Below are positions 27,448 through 36,448 of a DNA stretch of 64,000 nt, piece after piece. Made by a program: the position numbers and the translations under genes. Source of the DNA: Bacteroidota bacterium (GTDB lineage Bacteria; Bacteroidota; Bacteroidia; Bacteroidales; UBA7960); NCBI GenBank assembly GCA_007693555.1, contig REDJ01000071.1:1-64000 (forward strand), given 5' to 3'. The notes under the pieces were generated by a model that saw only the letters and a program-made list of their open reading frames with translations, made no database searches and was not told the DNA's origin. The stretch's first letter is position 1, and every line of letters starts with the position of its first letter.

Positions 27448-28938
27448 CTATATCTCGCTAAAATTCAAGGTAATGGGACCATCATCTTTAAAATCGTAAA
27501 GCGTAAGTCTTCGCATTTCATAGAAGCCCCGCCAATAATTTCTGAGAGCTGAAAGATAGCGTTGCTTGGCTCTATCCTTTTCCTCCAGAGCAATATTCAG
27601 TTCCAAAATATCAATACGGCCAATCAGATAACGCTGGCGTGATACCTCATAGCGTTTATCAGCTATGGTATCGGCTTTGGCAGCAATCATAAGCTGCCTT
27701 TCCAGCATATTAAACTCCATTACTTTAAGGAAAACTTCTTGTTCAAAATCTATAAGTGCCTGCTCTACATTGGTGTTAACCAGTTCCCGGTTTGATTCGG
27801 CCATTCTCACCCGGCCTCGTCCTACGCCCCAATCCAGTATTGGTATCTGAATTCCCACCCTTAACTGCTGCTGGTCAAGAGGATCTGCATAAACATCGGA
27901 AAAGCTTTCGGCAGTTTGGGTTAATCCATAAACTGCAAAAAGATTTGCATTGAATCTGCTTTCAGACCGAGCCTGGCTGACGGCACTTTCTGCTTCCAGT
28001 TGCTGGCGTTCCAGTGCCAGAATATCTGAGCGGTTTTGCCGGGCCTGCACAAGTGCTTCTTCAAGTTGTATTATCAATTTATGACGTTCTTCGGGTAAAA
28101 CGAGTGTGATGTTCTCTACACTTTCGATAGCCAGATAAGAACGAAAGCGAAAAAGAGCAGCTTCATAATCAATACGTGCCTGCTCCAGTGCAGCTTCAGA
28201 ATTGAGCACATTGAGCTCCATCTGCAACAATTCATTTTCTGCAATACGCCCAAGAGAAAAACGACCTTTCGAAATTTCATACAGGGTATCATTGTTGGCC
28301 AGATTGAGTGTGTTTATCTCAATATTGATTTGTGCAAGTAAAAGATCAAAAAACAGATTATTGGCTCTCAAAGAAATTGTTTCAAGGTCTTCAATGTAGC
28401 GCTTACGTGCTTCCTGAAAACGCAAGGGTTCAATTCTGCGCTCCCATCTGTAAGGATTAAAAGCAAAAATGGGTTGTGTAAAACCAATATTTATGGGTGT
28501 TGACAGATATGACACCTGGTTTCCGTCTTCACGTATCAGGTCTATACGTTCCAGTCCGGTACTCATAAAAATCTGGCCTCCTGTAAAACCAACTCGCTGA
28601 TTAAGCGAAAGATTACCGGACGATGACGCAAGGCTTCGTCTGACAAACACATCAGAACCATCGGGTAAGGTAATAGCCTGGATGGTCCGGTTAAGATTGG
28701 GCAGTGTTGCATCAAACCTTAAACCTGGCAAATAACCCGCCTGGTATGATCTGTGACGCCAGTAACTTCCACGGTAGCGATGCCTGGCTGCCATAGCATC
28801 GGGTGATTGCTCGCGGGCAAGGGAAATGACCTGATCGAGTGTAAGAAAACGGCTTTCCGGGTTTTGTGGGTAGGATTCTGAAGGAATGAGAAACAAAAAA
28901 GCAAAGGCTAAAAAACATGCTGTTATTATCTGCTTCAT
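27448..28938 (-). CDS. TolC family outer-membrane efflux protein
   Basis: A 496-residue TolC-type channel with a signal peptide (about 1-24, ending SYPQ), two repeated halves of long helices and barrel strands (RANNLFFDLLLAQ, ISKGRFSLGRIAENELLQ, AVSQARSESRFN, YEVSRQRYLIGRIDILELN). The repeated ..GRI-E/D-LL-LE motif at the helix tips marks the family. No membrane-fusion or inner-membrane pump gene is adjacent, so it may be shared by pumps encoded elsewhere. Confidence 0.9.
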   Translation of the reverse strand: MKQIITACFLAFAFLFLIPSESYPQNPESRFLTLDQVISLAREQSPDAMAARHRYRGSYWRHRSYQAGYLPGLRFDATLPNLNRTIQAITLPDGSDVFVRRSLASSSGNLSLNQRVGFTGGQIFMSTGLERIDLIREDGNQVSYLSTPINIGFTQPIFAFNPYRWERRIEPLRFQEARKRYIEDLETISLRANNLFFDLLLAQINIEINTLNLANNDTLYEISKGRFSLGRIAENELLQMELNVLNSEAALEQARIDYEAALFRFRSYLAIESVENITLVLPEERHKLIIQLEEALVQARQNRSDILALERQQLEAESAVSQARSESRFNANLFAVYGLTQTAESFSDVYADPLDQQQLRVGIQIPILDWGVGRGRVRMAESNRELVNTNVEQALIDFEQEVFLKVMEFNMLERQLMIAAKADTIADKRYEVSRQRYLIGRIDILELNIALEEKDRAKQRYLSALRNYWRGFYEMRRLTLYDFKDDGPITLNFSEI

Positions 28939-29175
28939 AGAATAAGATTGTTAAAATAAGGTCTGTTTTAATAGTTAAAAAGAGCAGTAAAATTAATGTA
29001 TTTATGTTTACTGAGACAGAATAATTCTGCTTTTTAATCCCTGTGCATAAACTTTAAATACATAAATACATTGTGTGATTTTTTAAGTATTTCGGGGGAG
29101 TATATAATTCATTATAATGATAATCCGGATTTGTATAAAAAACTTTCGTAGATTAGCATAAATAAAAATCTCTTT

Positions 29176-29574
29176 ATGGCAAATGACATACGGTGGAAGC
29201 AAAGGTTATCCAATTACAGTAAGGCAATAAGTCAATTAAAAAAATTTATCGATAAGGGAGACCTCAATGATCTGGAAGAACAAGGTATTATCCAGGCATT
29301 TGAATTTACGCATGAACTGGCCTGGAATGTTATGAAAGATTATTTTGAGTTTCAGGGCAATACTTCTATTACCGGGTCGCGTGATGCAACCAGGGAAGCA
29401 TTTCAAAGAGGGCTTATTGAGAATGGAGAAGGCTGGATGGAAATGATCGCAAGTCGAAATCAATCTTCACATACTTACAATGAAGAAATAGCAAAGGAAA
29501 TTAAAAATAAAATATTTGACTTGTATTTTGATTTGTTTATTGCTTTTGAAAATAAAATGCAAAACATTTCGTAA
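29176..29574 (+). CDS. HEPN-type toxin subunit (HI0074/HepT-like)
   Basis: A 132-residue all-helical protein of the nucleotidyltransferase substrate-binding (HI0074) group. It carries R94-x4-H99-x-Y101 (RNQSSHTY), matching the RX4HXY motif of HepT RNase toxins; Tyr101 is the residue type that the partner nucleotidyltransferase adenylylates to block toxicity in described HepT/MntA pairs. A gap of 3 nt separates it from the nucleotidyltransferase gene. Toxin-antitoxin function is inferred from family knowledge. No -7 box was found upstream. Confidence 0.87.
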   Translation: MANDIRWKQRLSNYSKAISQLKKFIDKGDLNDLEEQGIIQAFEFTHELAWNVMKDYFEFQGNTSITGSRDATREAFQRGLIENGEGWMEMIASRNQSSHTYNEEIAKEIKNKIFDLYFDLFIAFENKMQNIS

Positions 29575-29577
29575 ACC

Positions 29578-29892
29578 ATGGACTTTGGTTTAAAAAAAGA
29601 GCATATTGACGCAATCAACAATGTTTTCAATGAGTATCAGAACGTTGAAAAGGTTCTTATTTACGGTTCCCGTGCAAAAGGAACACACAAAACCGGTTCT
29701 GACATTGACCTGGTGATTGCAGAAAAGGAAATTTCTTTTTCCCAGATGATGGAAATCACTAATAAGCTTGATGATTTGCTGCTTCCTTATAAAATAGATA
29801 TATCACAGAAAAGTAAAATCTCCAATAGTGACCTTACGGATCATATAAACAGAGTGGGGAAAATTTTTTATCAAAAAAACGATAAGGATTAA
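29578..29892 (+). CDS. Minimal nucleotidyltransferase antitoxin (MntA-like)
   Basis: A 104-residue minimal nucleotidyltransferase with the full active-site motif G30-S31-x10-D42-x-D44 (YGSRAKG, then GSDIDLV). In MNT/HEPN systems this enzyme transfers AMP to a tyrosine of the partner toxin. It is the second gene of a tight two-gene operon, only 3 nt after the HEPN gene; the toxin-first order is common in this family. The 134-nt region after it shows no recognisable feature. Confidence 0.88.
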   Translation: MDFGLKKEHIDAINNVFNEYQNVEKVLIYGSRAKGTHKTGSDIDLVIAEKEISFSQMMEITNKLDDLLLPYKIDISQKSKISNSDLTDHINRVGKIFYQKNDKD

Positions 29893-30026
29893 TCACCAGT
29901 TAGTGTTAATTGCAAATATTCCAATCACCAAATTGATATATTTAGTTAACCGGAAGAATATGGATAGATTCATTATCCATAAAGCTATGAGGGAGTTGAA
30001 AAAACAGACCTGGTTTCAGGCTCCTT

Positions 30027-30716
30027 TTATTTGTTGATAAATTCCATTAAAATCTCAGCCCATTTAACATAGCCCTCCCCCATAAGATGGAGCCCATCGT
30101 TGGTATATTTTGCACTCAGCTTGCCTTGCTCATCCAGAAAATAAGGATAAAGGTCAATAAAGGTTAATCCGTATTCATTGGCAATCTCTTGAATTCCTCT
30201 GTTAACAGCTCTTATTTCTTTATCCCTGTTCTGGGCGCGTGGAAAATGTTCAAATTCATTATTGGTGGGAAAAAGACTTTGCACATAAATTTCCGTTTCC
30301 GGGGATTCCTGTTGTAATTTGGCAACAATTCTGTGGTAATTATTCAATACAACATCTACGGGAGTTTCGCGCGACAGATCATTGATGCCAATCAGTATAA
30401 ATACTTTTGAAGGTTCTAGAGAAATGATTTCATCCAGTCGATTGAGGATGCCAAAGGTATTGTCGCCGGATATACCGCGATTCAATACATCAGGATTATT
30501 TAAAAGTTCGCTCCAGTTTCCACCATTGGTTATACTGTTTCCCAGCATAACAATCTTTCCTGTAGTCCGGGGTAAAGTTTCAAACAATGAATATCGCTGG
30601 TCGTAAAAATAAAAGCGAAATGTGGAATCTACCTGCGCAAAACCCGGTTTTAAAATCGTCAAAAAACTAAAACCCAACAGGACGATAAGTTTCAAATGAG
30701 TAAAAATCTTTTGCAT
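30027..30716 (-). CDS. SGNH/GDSL-family hydrolase, exported
   Basis: A 229-residue SGNH esterase with a signal peptide (about 1-27, ending PGFAQ). All four blocks are visible: block I GNSITNGG with the catalytic serine, block II SGDNTFG, block III IGINDLS, and block V DGLHLMG with Asp and His. It resembles platelet-activating-factor acetylhydrolase-like or carbohydrate acetylesterases. Substrate unknown. It ends a minus-strand pair, 40 nt after the DEAD-box helicase gene. Confidence 0.87.
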   Translation of the reverse strand: MQKIFTHLKLIVLLGFSFLTILKPGFAQVDSTFRFYFYDQRYSLFETLPRTTGKIVMLGNSITNGGNWSELLNNPDVLNRGISGDNTFGILNRLDEIISLEPSKVFILIGINDLSRETPVDVVLNNYHRIVAKLQQESPETEIYVQSLFPTNNEFEHFPRAQNRDKEIRAVNRGIQEIANEYGLTFIDLYPYFLDEQGKLSAKYTNDGLHLMGEGYVKWAEILMEFINK

Positions 30717-30756
30717 TTTATTGAAAATTTTACCAATTCATATGATTCAGGCTGGA

Positions 30757-32073
30757 CTATGCTTCATCATCCGGCCGGTTTCTATTTCGTTTGGTGAACC
30801 TCTTATGAGGTTTTTCATCCTTACCTTTTGAAGATTTCCTGCCTGAATACTCAGATCCCTGATCTATTGCATCTTTCTTTCTGCCGGGCCTTCTCCATTT
30901 GGGTTTTCTTCCCTGACTTCTTCTTTCGGGATTATACTCAGGTCCCTTTCCAATTTCCCCGGGAAGCTCTGTTTTTTCTACACTATATCCTATAAGCCTT
31001 TCAACCCCTGCAAATTTGCGTTGTTCCAATTTGCCAATAAAAGTGATGGCCCGACCGGTTCTGGAAGCCCTTGCTGTACGGCCCACCCGGTGCACATAAT
31101 CCTCGGGATCACCGGGAGCATCGTAATTGATAACTATGCTTATGTTATCCACATCAATACCTCTTGACAATACATCTGTTGCAACTATAACTTTAAGAAG
31201 TTTATTTTTAAACTTTCTGAGAATATCCTGCCTTACAGACTGCTCAAGGTCAGAATGAAAAGCTTCAACATTGATTTTTTTTGATTTCAGCATCTCAAAT
31301 ATTTGCTTCACTTTGATTTTGGTAGAAGCAAAAATCAATACAGATTCATATTCAAGATTTTGCAAAAGGTTAAGCAGAAGCTTTCCTTTTTGGTCATCAA
31401 AAACTACATATGCCTGCTGTTTTACTCCTTCTGCGGGTTTGGATGGTGCCAGATTTATCTTATGCGGATTATTAAGAATTTTCCGGGCAAGTAATTCAAT
31501 TTTCGGAGGCATGGTTGCACTGAACATCAGAGTCTGTCTTTCACTGGGCAAATGACTTATGATGCGCATTATGTCATCAAAAAAACCCATATCAAGCATA
31601 CGATCAGCCTCATCGAGTACAAGGTGTTTAATACCGCTAAAATCCACTTTATCCATGGAGAGCATGGCAATAAGTCTGCCGGGTGTTGCCACAACAATAT
31701 CTGCACCCTGCACAAGGCTCTTGCGCTGTGCTTCCCAACTGATTCCATCTCCTCCACCAAAAACGGCCATGGAGCTGACTGAAACAAAATACCCCAATCC
31801 TTCAATTTGCTGATCAATCTGTTGGGCCAGTTCACGTGTGGGAACAATGACCAGTGTATTTATCCCCGTAGTACTCTGCCTTACAATCTTATGGATTACA
31901 GGAAGTACAAATGCTGCAGTTTTTCCGGTGCCTGTTTGTGCGCAACCCAGCAGATCATTCCCTTCAAGGATAACAGGTATTGCCTGTTGCTGAATAGGGG
32001 TGGCTTCTTTGAAACCCATAGCTTCTAGCCCCTGCATCAGATCATGGTCTAAATTTAATTCGCTAAATAACAA
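30757..32073 (-). CDS. rhlE: DEAD-box ATP-dependent RNA helicase (RhlE-type)
   Basis: A 438-residue helicase with motif Q (FKEATPIQQQAIP), I (AQTGTGKT), Ia (PTRELAQQ), II (DEAD), III (SAT), V and VI (HRVGRTARA). The short basic C-terminal tail (RKPKWRRPGRKKDA) likely binds RNA. It unwinds short RNA duplexes during ribosome assembly or RNA decay. It is transcribed divergently from pnuC; both have matching -7 boxes in the 107-nt gap. The RhlE assignment rests on overall length and motif spacing; another DEAD-box subgroup is possible. Confidence 0.92.
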   Translation of the reverse strand: MLFSELNLDHDLMQGLEAMGFKEATPIQQQAIPVILEGNDLLGCAQTGTGKTAAFVLPVIHKIVRQSTTGINTLVIVPTRELAQQIDQQIEGLGYFVSVSSMAVFGGGDGISWEAQRKSLVQGADIVVATPGRLIAMLSMDKVDFSGIKHLVLDEADRMLDMGFFDDIMRIISHLPSERQTLMFSATMPPKIELLARKILNNPHKINLAPSKPAEGVKQQAYVVFDDQKGKLLLNLLQNLEYESVLIFASTKIKVKQIFEMLKSKKINVEAFHSDLEQSVRQDILRKFKNKLLKVIVATDVLSRGIDVDNISIVINYDAPGDPEDYVHRVGRTARASRTGRAITFIGKLEQRKFAGVERLIGYSVEKTELPGEIGKGPEYNPERRSQGRKPKWRRPGRKKDAIDQGSEYSGRKSSKGKDEKPHKRFTKRNRNRPDDEA

Positions 32074-32111
32074 TTCAAAAACATTTAATAATTACTCTTT
32101 GGCCTGCCAGA

Positions 32112-32119
32112 CAAAGGTA
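32112..32119 (-). promoter_or_regulatory. -7 box for DEAD-box helicase gene
   Basis: The minus strand reads TACCTTTG, a perfect TAnnTTTG, 38 nt before the helicase start. A TTG lies 16 nt upstream of it as a possible -33. Confidence 0.5.
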
Positions 32120-32153
32120 AATAAAAGTGATTAGCAATTGGAGATAATTGTTT

Positions 32154-32161
32154 TACCTTTG
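32154..32161 (+). promoter_or_regulatory. -7 box for pnuC
   Basis: TACCTTTG is a perfect TAnnTTTG, 19 nt before the chosen pnuC ATG at 32181. It sits inside any upstream TTG-initiated extension of the frame, which argues for the later start. Confidence 0.5.
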
Positions 32162-32180
32162 CACGGTTTTACATTTATTC

Positions 32181-32906
32181 ATGTGTTTTATGTTACTCAA
32201 TACGTTTTTTGAGATATTCTGGCAAAATGTGCTGGAAACCACATTGCTTGAAATCATTGCTGTGATATTTGGATTAATGAGCGTGTGGTATGCAAAAAAA
32301 GCGAACATCCTGGTTTATCCCACAGGCATTGTGTCGGTTTTGATTTATGTGTATATCCTTATCGAACCCCGCCTGTATGCCGATATGGGCATCAATTTTT
32401 TCTACTTCCTGATGAGTGTTTACGGATGGTATATGTGGACAAGAAAAGGACCACAGAAAAAAGTTATACCCATAAGATGGAATACCAAATTTCAGCAATT
32501 CCTGGGTATTATCGCTGTTGTTGTATTTTTCTTCATTATTTTGGGAATGTTGTGGTTTTTCAATAAGAATAATCAGGACTATCTTGATGAATATGTTTTT
32601 ACTGAAGGTTTGAAGTTAATGCATGTTGACTCGTTTACAACTTCTATATTTTTAGTGGGAATGCTGTTTATGGCCCTTAAGCGTATTGAAAACTGGATTT
32701 ACTGGATTATTGGAGATATTATTTCCGTGCCTTTGTATTTTGAAAAAGGATTGGTTTTTACCAGTTTTCAGTATTTTGTTTTTCTGGGGATTGCCATTGC
32801 CGGTTTGTTCTCTTGGATGAAGCTTTACCGGGAATCGCAGGAGAGGGATTTAAAAGCCATTCCTACCGAAGAAAAACTTCCTGTTGAGCATACTTTGAAG
32901 AACTGA
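32181..32906 (+). CDS. pnuC: PnuC-type nicotinamide riboside transporter
   Basis: A 241-residue carrier with about seven transmembrane helices. PnuC signatures include WYAKKANILVYPTGIVS, NFFYFLMSVYGWYMW and the C-terminal WIYWIIGDIISVPLYFEKG. It imports nicotinamide riboside for NAD synthesis. I chose ATG 32181 over a TTG 33 nt upstream, because the TTG extension would run through the -7 promoter box; ATG 32190 is also possible. The gene ends exactly where the convergent YebC gene ends. Confidence 0.9.
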   Translation: MCFMLLNTFFEIFWQNVLETTLLEIIAVIFGLMSVWYAKKANILVYPTGIVSVLIYVYILIEPRLYADMGINFFYFLMSVYGWYMWTRKGPQKKVIPIRWNTKFQQFLGIIAVVVFFFIILGMLWFFNKNNQDYLDEYVFTEGLKLMHVDSFTTSIFLVGMLFMALKRIENWIYWIIGDIISVPLYFEKGLVFTSFQYFVFLGIAIAGLFSWMKLYRESQERDLKAIPTEEKLPVEHTLKN

Positions 32907-33617
32907 TCAGGCAATATTGGTATAAACTGCCTGAATGTCATCGTCGTCTTCTATTTTATCAATCAGCTTGTCAATTTCTTCCATCTGCTCATCAGTAAAC
33001 TCAACCGGTGAATTGGGAATACGTTGCAAATTTGCTTTAGTAACAGAAATGCCTTTGCTTTCAAGAGCCTGATTTAGCGACCCAAAATCTTTGTAATCAG
33101 CATACAAATAAACTGTACCTTCATCCATATCAGTTTCATCCAATCCGGCATCTATAAGCTCTAATTCGAGCTCTTCAATATCCATACCTTCCTTCAGTTC
33201 AAACTGAAACACCGCCTTACGGCTGAAAAGAAAATCCAGTGAACCTGTAGGCACAAGACCGCCTCCTGCTTTGTTAAAATATGATTTGATGTTTGCAATG
33301 GTACGGGTGGAGTTGTCTGTGGCACATTCAATTACTATCAATACTCCATGAGGTCCTTTCCCTTCGTAAACAATCTCCACAAAGTTTTCAGCATCCTTGC
33401 CTGAGGCCCTTTTGATGGCAGCATCAATGTTATCTTTGGGCATATTCTGTGCTTTGGCATTCTGAATAGCCGACCTGAGACGTGGGTTCAAATCAGGGTC
33501 AGCTCCCCCTTCCTTTACCGCAACCGTAATAGCTTTGGCTAGCCTTGGAAATACTTTCGACATTTTATCCCAGCGCCTCTCCTTAGCGGCCCTGCGATAT
33601 TCAAATGCTCTTCCCAT
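32907..33617 (-). CDS. YebC/PmpR family protein
   Basis: A 236-residue YebC-family protein with characteristic segments [47 protein letters not shown] and [18 protein letters not shown]. Family members bind DNA as transcription regulators, and some YebC proteins help ribosomes at polyproline stretches. Cytoplasmic. It has its own -7 box 40 nt upstream, next to the terminator of the DsbA-like gene. Confidence 0.93.
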   Translation of the reverse strand: MGRAFEYRRAAKERRWDKMSKVFPRLAKAITVAVKEGGADPDLNPRLRSAIQNAKAQNMPKDNIDAAIKRASGKDAENFVEIVYEGKGPHGVLIVIECATDNSTRTIANIKSYFNKAGGGLVPTGSLDFLFSRKAVFQFELKEGMDIEELELELIDAGLDETDMDEGTVYLYADYKDFGSLNQALESKGISVTKANLQRIPNSPVEFTDEQMEEIDKLIDKIEDDDDIQAVYTNIA

Positions 33618-33656
33618 AATTGAAGTTTATTTATTTTTTGTGCAGATTTTTCAGCG

Positions 33657-33664
33657 CAAAAGTA
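33657..33664 (-). promoter_or_regulatory. -7 box for yebC-like gene
   Basis: The minus strand reads TACTTTTG, a perfect TAnnTTTG, 39 nt before the start codon and directly after an intrinsic terminator. Confidence 0.5.
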
Positions 33665-33665
33665 T

Positions 33666-33695
33666 ATAAAAAAGGCCGGATTTTTAACCCGGCCC
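33666..33695 (-). terminator. Intrinsic terminator after DsbA-like gene
   Basis: On the minus strand GGCCGG pairs with CCGGCC around an AT loop and is followed by TTTTTTTATA, a classical rho-independent terminator. Confidence 0.8.
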
Positions 33696-33736
33696 TTCGA
33701 AAGAATTTTATTCCAGTTCAAATAAATATTTTTCTT

Positions 33737-34396
33737 TTAATGCAATGCTTCTCTGACAATAGCGGAAAGACTCTCAAAATCCTTATATCCCCTGGAAATA
33801 ATTTTTGTTTCATTTTCTTTACGTAAAACAACTGTCGGATAGCTTTTTACTCCCATACCTGCAACCATTTTAAATTCATCCTGAATGATTCTTTCAATTT
33901 GGTCAGAATTCATCTGCCTGATAAAATCATCAGGATTGATACCAAATTCCGATGCAATTTCTGCGTAAGCATTAATATCATTCAAATCAATCCCTTCATA
34001 ATAAATGGCTTTTTGGATACGGGTAGCAATTTCAATACAATTTCCGGGTTTTTGTATACGAATTACTGCCATTGCTTTTGCCGGCGGTATCGAAGAAAAA
34101 ATGGCATTATCATCTTCAAGGACTTCTTTCAGAAACTTTTCACCAAATTTAACTCCGGTTGCATTTTCAACTACTTTATAAGCCGACTTAATGTAACCGG
34201 CAAGATTACCTATGCGACTTGCATCTTTAATCATCCCTCCCGATAAAGCCAGAAAATCAACACTGGAGTTAAGTTCTGATTTCAGTCGGCTAATTACAGG
34301 GCTGAAACCATAACACCAACCACAAAGGGGGTCAAATACATAGATTATTTCGTGCTTTTCCGTTTCTGAAATTGCCTTTCCGTTGATTTTGGCCAT
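33737..34396 (-). CDS. DsbA-family (FrnE-like) thiol oxidoreductase
   Basis: A 219-residue thioredoxin-fold protein of the DsbA superfamily with redox site C25-G-W-C28 (FDPLCGWCYG) and a cis-proline region KSYPTVVLR. It has no signal peptide, so it probably acts in the cytoplasm, like FrnE-type disulfide isomerases. Single gene with its own terminator. Confidence 0.87.
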   Translation of the reverse strand: MAKINGKAISETEKHEIIYVFDPLCGWCYGFSPVISRLKSELNSSVDFLALSGGMIKDASRIGNLAGYIKSAYKVVENATGVKFGEKFLKEVLEDDNAIFSSIPPAKAMAVIRIQKPGNCIEIATRIQKAIYYEGIDLNDINAYAEIASEFGINPDDFIRQMNSDQIERIIQDEFKMVAGMGVKSYPTVVLRKENETKIISRGYKDFESLSAIVREALH

Positions 34397-34614
34397 AATA
34401 ATATTTGGAAGTTTTTGATGTACAGGTTATTGGTCCTGAAAAATTTTGTATCTTTTATCAGACTTTCAACAAATCTGAACAGTTAATTGTTTAAGAACAG
34501 TAATTGTATCATTTTCAATTTATTAAAACTAATTTGTATTCATTAATTACTTCATTTTGGGTTGAAGATTGAAAATGGGCTGATAAAATTCCTCAAAACT
34601 TAAATTTGTTTGCT

Positions 34615-35562
34615 ATGAAAAGAATAATCTACGAAACTTATGGAGACCCTGAAGTGCTTAAAATTGCAGACTTCGATATCCCTCAGCCTCAGAGTGATGA
34701 AGTGCTTGTAAAAGTTATGGCCGCCGGAATTAACCCCGTTGATTATAAAATCAGAAACGGCAGTCTGAAGTTTATTTACAGGGCAAAATTCCCCCGGACA
34801 CCCGGAGGTGAAATATCAGGTAAAGTTGAAAAAGCCGGCGAAGGAGCAAAAAAGTTTTCACCAGGCGACAGGGTTTACTCCATGCTTCCCCCAGGAATAG
34901 GCGGTTACTCTGAGTATGTAAATGTAAAAGAAGACTTGCTAAGTGTATTGCCGGGTAGTATGCCTTTTAATGAAGGTGCTGCAATTCCACTGGCAGGTCT
35001 AACTTCACTTCAGGCGTTGCGTGACAAAGGAGAAATAAAAGAGGGAATGGAAGTTCTGGTTAATGGAGGTTCAGGAGGTGTGGGTATGTTTGCCATTCAA
35101 ATTGCAAAAGCTTACAACGCAAAAGTTACAACTGTATGCTCAGGCAAGAATGTTGATTTTGTGAAATCCTTTGGAGCTGATATTGTTATCGATTATGAGA
35201 AAGATGATTTTACTCAGATGGGTAACACTTATGATATCATTTTTGATGCAGTGGCAAAATCAGGTTTTTCAAAATGCAAAAAAATTCTGAAAAAGAATGG
35301 TATATATATCACTACATTACCCTCACCGGGAGTAATGTTTCGTCAAATAATCAATCCTTTGCTAAGTAAAAAATCTTTTGCCATATTAACCAAACCCGGT
35401 GGAAAAGATTTGGATTACTTTTCTGAACTAATAAGGCAAAATAAATTGATAGTCAGCCTTGAAAAAGTTTTCAATCTTGAAGATGCAAACCTGGCCCATA
35501 AGCATATTGAAACAGGCAGAACCAAAGGAAAGCTGGTTATTCAAATGGAACATCGGATTTGA
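34615..35562 (+). CDS. Zinc-free NAD(P)-dependent quinone oxidoreductase/alcohol dehydrogenase (MDR)
   Basis: A 315-residue medium-chain dehydrogenase/reductase. It has the MDR N-terminal fold (AAGINPVDYKIRNG, PGGEISGKVEKAG), the cofactor-binding loop GGSGGVGMFAIQIAK, and lacks the cysteine cluster that binds structural zinc, so it belongs to the quinone oxidoreductase/zeta-crystallin type. It probably reduces an enone or quinone with NAD(P)H; substrate unknown. I chose ATG 34615 over a TTG three codons upstream. Confidence 0.88.
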   Translation: MKRIIYETYGDPEVLKIADFDIPQPQSDEVLVKVMAAGINPVDYKIRNGSLKFIYRAKFPRTPGGEISGKVEKAGEGAKKFSPGDRVYSMLPPGIGGYSEYVNVKEDLLSVLPGSMPFNEGAAIPLAGLTSLQALRDKGEIKEGMEVLVNGGSGGVGMFAIQIAKAYNAKVTTVCSGKNVDFVKSFGADIVIDYEKDDFTQMGNTYDIIFDAVAKSGFSKCKKILKKNGIYITTLPSPGVMFRQIINPLLSKKSFAILTKPGGKDLDYFSELIRQNKLIVSLEKVFNLEDANLAHKHIETGRTKGKLVIQMEHRI

Positions 35563-35713
35563 AGTATCACGAAAGAATGACGATTTTCAAAACGACTTTT
35601 ATGTATTTATAAAATAATAGCTTTTTTAATCAAATCTTGCTGAGAGTCTCGAATTGGAGGAATATTAAAATATAGTTAATATAAATTATGCATTTTGGAT
35701 AAATGGCATTATT

Positions 35714-35743
35714 TTTGAAAATGCTTTGAGCATTTTATTTTTG
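35714..35743 (+). promoter_or_regulatory. Bacteroidota promoter TTTG-N18-TATTTTTG
   Basis: TTTG (35714-35717) and TATTTTTG (35736-35743) are separated by 18 nt, close to the -33/-7 spacing used by the main sigma factor of Bacteroidota. The box lies 33 nt before the beta-barrel gene. A second TATTTTTG at 35710-35717 overlaps the -33. Confidence 0.6.
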
Positions 35744-35776
35744 AAATTTTTTGAATAAGCAACTAAAAGCAATGTT

Positions 35777-36448
35777 ATGAAGAAATCGATTGTAATTTTT
35801 GCCGTTATTTCCCTTTTATCAGTAAATCTTTTTTCACAGGAAATTCCTCGCATGAGGCCAAAAGACCGCTTCATAGTAGGAACTTTTACTGATATCTGGT
35901 CAGACCTTCCTGGTAATATGGAGACAAGGACCATCAACCGTGGTGTAAGCATTGATTACCTCCAGGACTTTCCTATCAGTACTTCTAATTTTAGTTTTGC
36001 TGTTGGGCTGGGATTTGTAAGTCATAACCTTTATGGCGATTATTTTTATGAAAGGACAATTGGCAGGCATGATTTTGTACCCAATGTGCTTGATCTGGAT
36101 TATGACAACAACAAATTAAGTTTGAATTATTTAAATATACCCGTTGAGTTCAGGTACAGGTCAAGAAATACACCTCAAACCATAAGGGTTCATGCCGGTG
36201 TAAAGGCAGGTGTATTGCTCAAGGCTCACACCAAGTATGTTGGTGAACTTTTACCGGGGGGCAGAGATACTCATATTAAGGAAGCAAAACTTGATAATAT
36301 TGAAACATTCATGTTCGGTGTACATGGACGCATCGGTTACGGAAGATTTAATCTGAACACATTTTTCAATCTGACTAATATTTTCGAAGGAAACAATGCG
36401 GAAAATGCAAGCTTTATGAGTATAGGCTTGTCATTTATAGTTTTTTAG
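35777..36448 (+). CDS. Outer-membrane beta-barrel protein (PorT-like)
   Basis: A 223-residue outer-membrane barrel with a signal peptide (1-20, ending NLFSQ), eight or so amphipathic strands and a terminal strand ending IGLSFIVF. It fits the outer membrane beta-barrel domain family that includes PorT. It is convergent with, and overlaps by 4 nt, the PAP2-like gene. PorT identity is not assured. Confidence 0.72.
   Translation: MKKSIVIFAVISLLSVNLFSQEIPRMRPKDRFIVGTFTDIWSDLPGNMETRTINRGVSIDYLQDFPISTSNFSFAVGLGFVSHNLYGDYFYERTIGRHDFVPNVLDLDYDNNKLSLNYLNIPVEFRYRSRNTPQTIRVHAGVKAGVLLKAHTKYVGELLPGGRDTHIKEAKLDNIETFMFGVHGRIGYGRFNLNTFFNLTNIFEGNNAENASFMSIGLSFIVF

Noticed and set aside
34601-34608. Perfect -7 box TAAATTTG before the MDR oxidoreductase gene
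   Set aside because: It ends 6 nt before the ATG at 34615 with no matching -33, so it would give an almost leaderless transcript; likely chance in AT-rich DNA.
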